Assembly (NCBI RefSeq): GCF_000146165.2 | Contig: NC_004347.2 | Coordinates: 1,240,001-1,304,000 of the forward strand | Direction of reading: 5' to 3' | Length of the DNA stretch: 64,000 bases | From: Shewanella oneidensis MR-1 | Lineage (GTDB): Bacteria > Pseudomonadota > Gammaproteobacteria > Enterobacterales > Shewanellaceae | The notes under the pieces: model-generated | Database searches by the model: none | What the model was told of the DNA's origin: nothing | The model's input: only the letters and a program-made list of their open reading frames with translations | Shown: one piece after another, positions 60,725 through 64,000 of the stretch | How the letters are laid out: every line of letters begins with the position of its first letter | How positions within the stretch are numbered: the first letter of the stretch is position 1 | Translations under genes and position numbers: made by a program

Positions 60725-60789
60725 GTTTAAGATCATAAAATCTCGGTAAACTGAGCGTTATCCTGTTTTTTATCCGTAGGTAACTTGTT

Positions 60790-61320
60790 ATGTCCGCTGT
60801 TTTTTCGGCTAATCTTGCAAAACAATTGTTAGAGCTCACCCCAAAACTGATCCGTTTTCCACTGGCTAAGGTGCCCTTTAGCCTAAAAGCCAAGGTGCTG
60901 AGCCAATTATTGGCACAACTGCTTGCGCCGCAGGCCGAAGATGGGGAATTGGATTTTCTCGCCGATAAGTGGGTGGCGATTCGTGTGGAAGATTTGCAAC
61001 TGTACTTTGAGGTGAGTTTTAATGGCCGCTGGCAGGTACGTGAACTCACCGATGCGCAAGTGACCTTTAGTGCCAAGTCAGCCGAATTATTGCTAGTCGC
61101 GGCGGCGAAAGAAGATCCAGATACATTATTTTTCCAACGCAAACTCAGCATCGAAGGCGATACCGAGTTAGGGCTTGAGGTGAAAAATCTGCTGCTCAGT
61201 ATCGAATTTGCCAGCTTACCTGCACCGATCCGTTTAAGCGTCGAAAAACTTGCCGATGCGATCGTGCGTTTACAACTTGAGGCAAAACCGACGGTTATCC
61301 TAGCAAAATCCCCCGCTTAG
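60790..61320 (+). CDS. ubiT: UbiT, SCP2-domain lipid-binding factor for ubiquinone synthesis
   Basis: UbiT is the accessory lipid-binding protein of the anaerobic ubiquinone pathway and works with UbiUV. The 176-residue protein has an SCP2 fold (about 35-140), with DGELDFLADKWVAIRVEDL and the downstream LSIEGDTELGLEVKNLL block. The last part is probably an amphipathic helix. It is divergent from ubiUV, as in E. coli. A strong terminator follows. Confidence 0.94.
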   Translation: MSAVFSANLAKQLLELTPKLIRFPLAKVPFSLKAKVLSQLLAQLLAPQAEDGELDFLADKWVAIRVEDLQLYFEVSFNGRWQVRELTDAQVTFSAKSAELLLVAAAKEDPDTLFFQRKLSIEGDTELGLEVKNLLLSIEFASLPAPIRLSVEKLADAIVRLQLEAKPTVILAKSPA

Positions 61321-61344
61321 TTAACTTCAATTCGGGTTAAGAGA

Positions 61345-61384
61345 CAACTAAAAGCCCCGCTATGTTTGGCGGGGCTTTTAGTTG
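61345..61384. terminator. Terminator between ubiT and the ferredoxin gene
   Basis: CAACTAAAAGCCCCGC (61345-61360) and GCGGGGCTTTTAGTTG (61369-61384) are perfect 16-base complements, with A/T tracts in the stem ends. It can end transcripts from both sides. Confidence 0.9.
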
Positions 61385-61423
61385 GATAAGTATCCTATAA
61401 TATTTTTATCTGATTGGTATTAA

Positions 61424-61675
61424 TCAGATTTTTTGCGTGAGTATGGCAAACTTGACCAACAGCTCGTCGTGGGACTCGATACGGTTTGGATCGGGGTCAA
61501 TACAATCAATCGGACAGACGGAGACGCAGGTCGGCTTATCGTAATGGCCAACGCATTCGGTGCAGCGGTCTGGGTCGATTTCATAGATTTCTTCACCCAT
61601 AGTGATGGCCTGGTTTGGGCATTCAGGCTCACACATATCGCAGTTGATGCAGCTGTCGTCGATCAATAATGCCAT
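61424..61675 (-). CDS. yfhL: YfhL-type ferredoxin with two [4Fe-4S] clusters
   Basis: An 83-residue ferredoxin. The first cluster motif is CINCDMCEPECP, the second is CTEC...CVSVCP with the insertion GHYDKPT and a C-terminal helix, as in the Allochromatium-type ferredoxins and E. coli YfhL. It starts 3 bases after the trhP stop, so the two are cotranscribed and may work together (inference). Confidence 0.93.
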   Translation of the reverse strand: MALLIDDSCINCDMCEPECPNQAITMGEEIYEIDPDRCTECVGHYDKPTCVSVCPIDCIDPDPNRIESHDELLVKFAILTQKI

Positions 61676-61678
61676 GCT

Positions 61679-63046
61679 TTAGCCTGCTTCGTGTGGGTTA
61701 CGGGTATCCTGACCTTGGGGCAGGTTACGCAGTAAAATACCGTGGTTTAGGTCAACTTCCTTCGGCACGGGTAAGTACACAGAATGACCTGAACCTAAAC
61801 CTGCCTCAACCGCTTCGGCTTTGCGGTTTTCGAGTTGTTCGATTGTCAAACTGATATTGCCCTGTGGCGTCATTAACTCAACGCTATCGCCTACAGAGAA
61901 TTTATTCTTTACTTCGATTTCTGCAAGACCGGCCAGATTACGTTTACCCGTTAATTCACCGACAAATTGTTGAGTATCGCTGACCGAGTAGCCATAGTCG
62001 TAGTTTTGATATTCATCATGCACGTGGCGGCGTAAGAAGCCTTCGGTATAACCACGGTGTGCTAAACCTTCGAGTTGGTTCATCAGGCTGCGGTCGAAAC
62101 TCTTACCCGATGCAGCATCGTCGATGGCTTGGCGGTATAACTGCGCGGTACGGGCCACATAGTAGAAAGATTTAGTACGACCTTCAATCTTAAGCGAATC
62201 GATGCCCATCTTGGCCAAACGCTCAACGTGTTGGATTGCGCGTAAGTCCTTAGAGTTCATGATATAAGTGCCATGCTCATCTTCAAACGCTGGCATGTAT
62301 TCGCCGGGGCGATTGGCTTCCTGTAGCAGGAAGATTTGCTCCGTTGGCGCGCCAGCACCTAAGGTCGTCGGGGTTTCGATTTGCACCGCATTTGGGGTGG
62401 CAATGATATCGCCCGAGTCGGTTTGCTGCGCTTCATGAACATCGTATTTCCAACGACAGGCGTTGGTGCAAGTGCCTTGGTTTGGATCGCGTTTGTTGAT
62501 GTAACCCGACAGTAAACAGCGACCAGAGTAGGCCATACACAGGGCGCCGTGAACAAACACTTCTAACTCGATGTCGGGGCAGCGTTGGCGGATTTCTTCA
62601 ATTTCATCCAAGGATAATTCACGGGATAAAATCACTCGTTTAATGCCTTGGGTTTGCCAAAATTTTACCGACGCCCAGTTAATGGCGTTGGCTTGCACCG
62701 ATAAATGCACTACCTGCTCAGGGAACGCCTCACGCACCATCATAATTAAACCTGGGTCGGACATGATCAGCGCATCGGGCTTCATCGCTACTACGGGTTC
62801 CATATCCTTGATATAGGTTTTGAGCTTGGCATTGTGTGGGGCAATGTTACTTACCACATAGAGTTTTTTACCTAGCGCATGGGCTTCTTCGATACCCGTG
62901 GCAAGGTTTTCCATCTTAAAGTCATTGTTACGTACCCTTAGGCTGTATCTTGGCTGGCCGGCATACACGGCATCTGCACCATAGGCAAAGGCGTAACGCA
63001 TGTTTTTCAGCGTCCCAGCGGGAGATAGCAACTCTGGTTTAAACAT
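61679..63046 (-). CDS. trhP: TrhP (YegQ), tRNA U34 hydroxylation protein, U32 family
   Basis: TrhP is needed for 5-hydroxyuridine formation at position 34 of certain tRNAs, the first step to cmo5U. The 455-residue U32-family protein begins MFKPELLSPAGTLKNMRYAF and has the cluster cysteines in HGALCMAYSGRCLLS and GTCTNACRWKYDV. Length and motifs match E. coli YegQ. Its operon partner is the YfhL-type ferredoxin. Confidence 0.95.
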   Translation of the reverse strand: MFKPELLSPAGTLKNMRYAFAYGADAVYAGQPRYSLRVRNNDFKMENLATGIEEAHALGKKLYVVSNIAPHNAKLKTYIKDMEPVVAMKPDALIMSDPGLIMMVREAFPEQVVHLSVQANAINWASVKFWQTQGIKRVILSRELSLDEIEEIRQRCPDIELEVFVHGALCMAYSGRCLLSGYINKRDPNQGTCTNACRWKYDVHEAQQTDSGDIIATPNAVQIETPTTLGAGAPTEQIFLLQEANRPGEYMPAFEDEHGTYIMNSKDLRAIQHVERLAKMGIDSLKIEGRTKSFYYVARTAQLYRQAIDDAASGKSFDRSLMNQLEGLAHRGYTEGFLRRHVHDEYQNYDYGYSVSDTQQFVGELTGKRNLAGLAEIEVKNKFSVGDSVELMTPQGNISLTIEQLENRKAEAVEAGLGSGHSVYLPVPKEVDLNHGILLRNLPQGQDTRNPHEAG

Positions 63047-63143
63047 AATGACTCTCGAATTGGTTGGTATATAGAGGCGCAGTGCGCGGGGGCGGCATTT
63101 TACACAATCGAAGTAGGGTTATGCAAATCGTCACGCCCAAGAT

Positions 63144-63175
63144 TAGGTATAGTTCGCGTTTTGCGAATATACCTA
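63144..63175. other. Hairpin in the trhP upstream region
   Basis: TAGGTATA (63144-63151), a one-base bulge and TTCGC (63153-63157) pair with GCGAA (63163-63167) and TATACCTA (63168-63175) over GTTTT. There is no T-tract. It lies within the 361-base gap between the trhP and HDOD starts; the rest of the gap shows only TAAAAT-type weak -10 boxes. Confidence 0.6.
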
Positions 63176-63407
63176 TCAGGCGTTATAGCAGAGGCGTCAG
63201 ACAATGATGGATTTACGCATAGAGATTGATTTTTGCGTTGGTTTATTCTGAAATATCAAAGCGTAAAATCATTTGGCTTTTGGTAAAATTGATAGCAGCT
63301 TCATACAAATAATTAACCTCTGTTGCTTTTTTCTGCCCATCAAGTGATCGCCAACTGATATACTCCAACTATTACCGCGTTATGTTTGCAGATTGATGGG
63401 AGCGAAG

Positions 63408-64000
63408 ATGTCTACTGAACATCTACTGTTAGTCGGATTACTCAAAAAATTAAAAGAAGATGCCTTAGTATTGCCAACCCTGCCTGAAGTGGCGATGCGG
63501 GTGCAAGAAGTTGTAAGCCGCTCAGATGCAAGCCTTAAGCAAGTGGCGGATGTGATTGGCCAAGATGCAGCAATCTCGGCGCGTATTATTAAAGTTGCCA
63601 ACAGCGCCTTATATAGCCGTGGTATTCCTGCTGAAAGCATTAATAATGCTGTGGCTCGCATCGGTTTGATTCAAATTAAGAGTATTGCAACCTCAGTTGC
63701 CATGGAGCAGCTGTTTATCTCCACCAATGAGATGGTGTGGGAAGTAATGGATGAGGTTTGGCGTACTTCTATCGACGTAACGGCGGCGGCTTGTGCCATG
63801 TTGCAGATGTATAATAAGCGTCGTCCTAGTCAGTTAAATTTAGACACTTTAACCCTTGCAGGTTTAGTCCATAATATTGGTGCATTGCCAGTGCTGACCG
63901 AGGCGGAAGCCCATCCCGAGTTATTTACCAGTATTGAGCAATTGCGTTCTTTAGTTCGTAAAATGCAAGGTCCTTTAGGTCGTGCCGTATTAAAGAGTTG
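63408..64000 (+). CDS. HDOD-domain protein (3' end missing)
   Basis: An open frame from ATG 63408 to the end of the window (197 codons), with GGGAG about 6 bases before the start. It opens with MSTEHLLLVGLLKKLKE and then shows the HDOD core: LPTLPEVAMRVQEVV, VADVIGQDAAISARIIKVAN, INNAVARIGLIQIKSIA and AGLVHNIGALPVL. HDOD proteins are signalling proteins related to HD phosphohydrolases, often acting near cyclic-di-GMP networks; whether a further output domain follows cannot be seen. Confidence 0.9.
   Translation, partial: MSTEHLLLVGLLKKLKEDALVLPTLPEVAMRVQEVVSRSDASLKQVADVIGQDAAISARIIKVANSALYSRGIPAESINNAVARIGLIQIKSIATSVAMEQLFISTNEMVWEVMDEVWRTSIDVTAAACAMLQMYNKRRPSQLNLDTLTLAGLVHNIGALPVLTEAEAHPELFTSIEQLRSLVRKMQGPLGRAVLKS

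Noticed and set aside
61408..61434. Hairpin at the ferredoxin stop as its terminator
   Set aside because: ATCTGATT/AATCAGAT has its T-tract on the plus strand only, so it cannot end the minus-strand ferredoxin transcript; the 61345-61384 hairpin is a better terminator.

Overview
The window is chromosomal DNA from a gammaproteobacterium that is almost certainly a Shewanella (inference). The main evidence is a TorE-containing TMAO respiration cluster (torECAD with torS, torT and torR). Further support comes from the gene order rpsO - reversed GGDEF/EAL gene - pnp - nlpI - prfC, the nupC-ompK-deoCABD block, and the protein sequences themselves, which resemble E. coli orthologues but are clearly distinct from them.

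Bases 1-12,530 hold the conserved cell-maintenance and translation block: ftsH (5' end outside the window), folP, glmM, tpiA, secG, tRNA-Leu(GAG), initiator tRNA-Met, rimP, nusA, infB, rbfA, truB and rpsO. pnp, nlpI and prfC follow, but a reverse-strand cyclic-di-GMP enzyme gene separates rpsO from pnp. After prfC come an unlisted 58-residue small protein gene and a TatD-family nuclease gene.

Bases 20,800-28,160 form a nucleoside scavenging unit. OmpK brings nucleosides across the outer membrane, NupC across the inner membrane, and DeoD, DeoA, DeoB and DeoC turn them into bases, glyceraldehyde-3-phosphate and acetaldehyde. The gaps here carry several inverted repeats that look regulatory. Bases 28,200-36,060 hold ytjB (with a long extra tail), serB, an alpha/beta hydrolase, radA, and two PilZ (cyclic-di-GMP receptor) genes flanking radA.

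Bases 36,160-46,270 are the Tor respiratory system. TorT and TorS sense TMAO and TorR is the regulator. TorE and TorC deliver electrons to the Tat-exported molybdoenzyme TorA, which TorD matures. The same decamer repeats occur upstream of torR and of torE, which ties the two promoters together. A MITE-like element with terminal inverted repeats sits between torS and torD.

Bases 46,650-51,520 hold a guanine/hypoxanthine permease, a CBS-pair protein, a large acyltransferase fusion and an LpxH-like phosphoesterase. Bases 51,780-55,660 are an accessory island. It contains a REP-associated tyrosine transposase with a duplicated leader, the orphan C-terminal tail of what looks like a polymorphic toxin coupled to a probable immunity gene, and a complete IS10-type insertion sequence with exact 9-bp target duplication.

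Bases 55,930-64,000 return to core genes: a YjiH-family membrane protein, a DUF998 protein, the oxygen-independent ubiquinone factors ubiV and ubiU with divergent ubiT, a YfhL-type ferredoxin, the tRNA hydroxylase trhP, and the start of an HDOD-domain gene that runs off the end.
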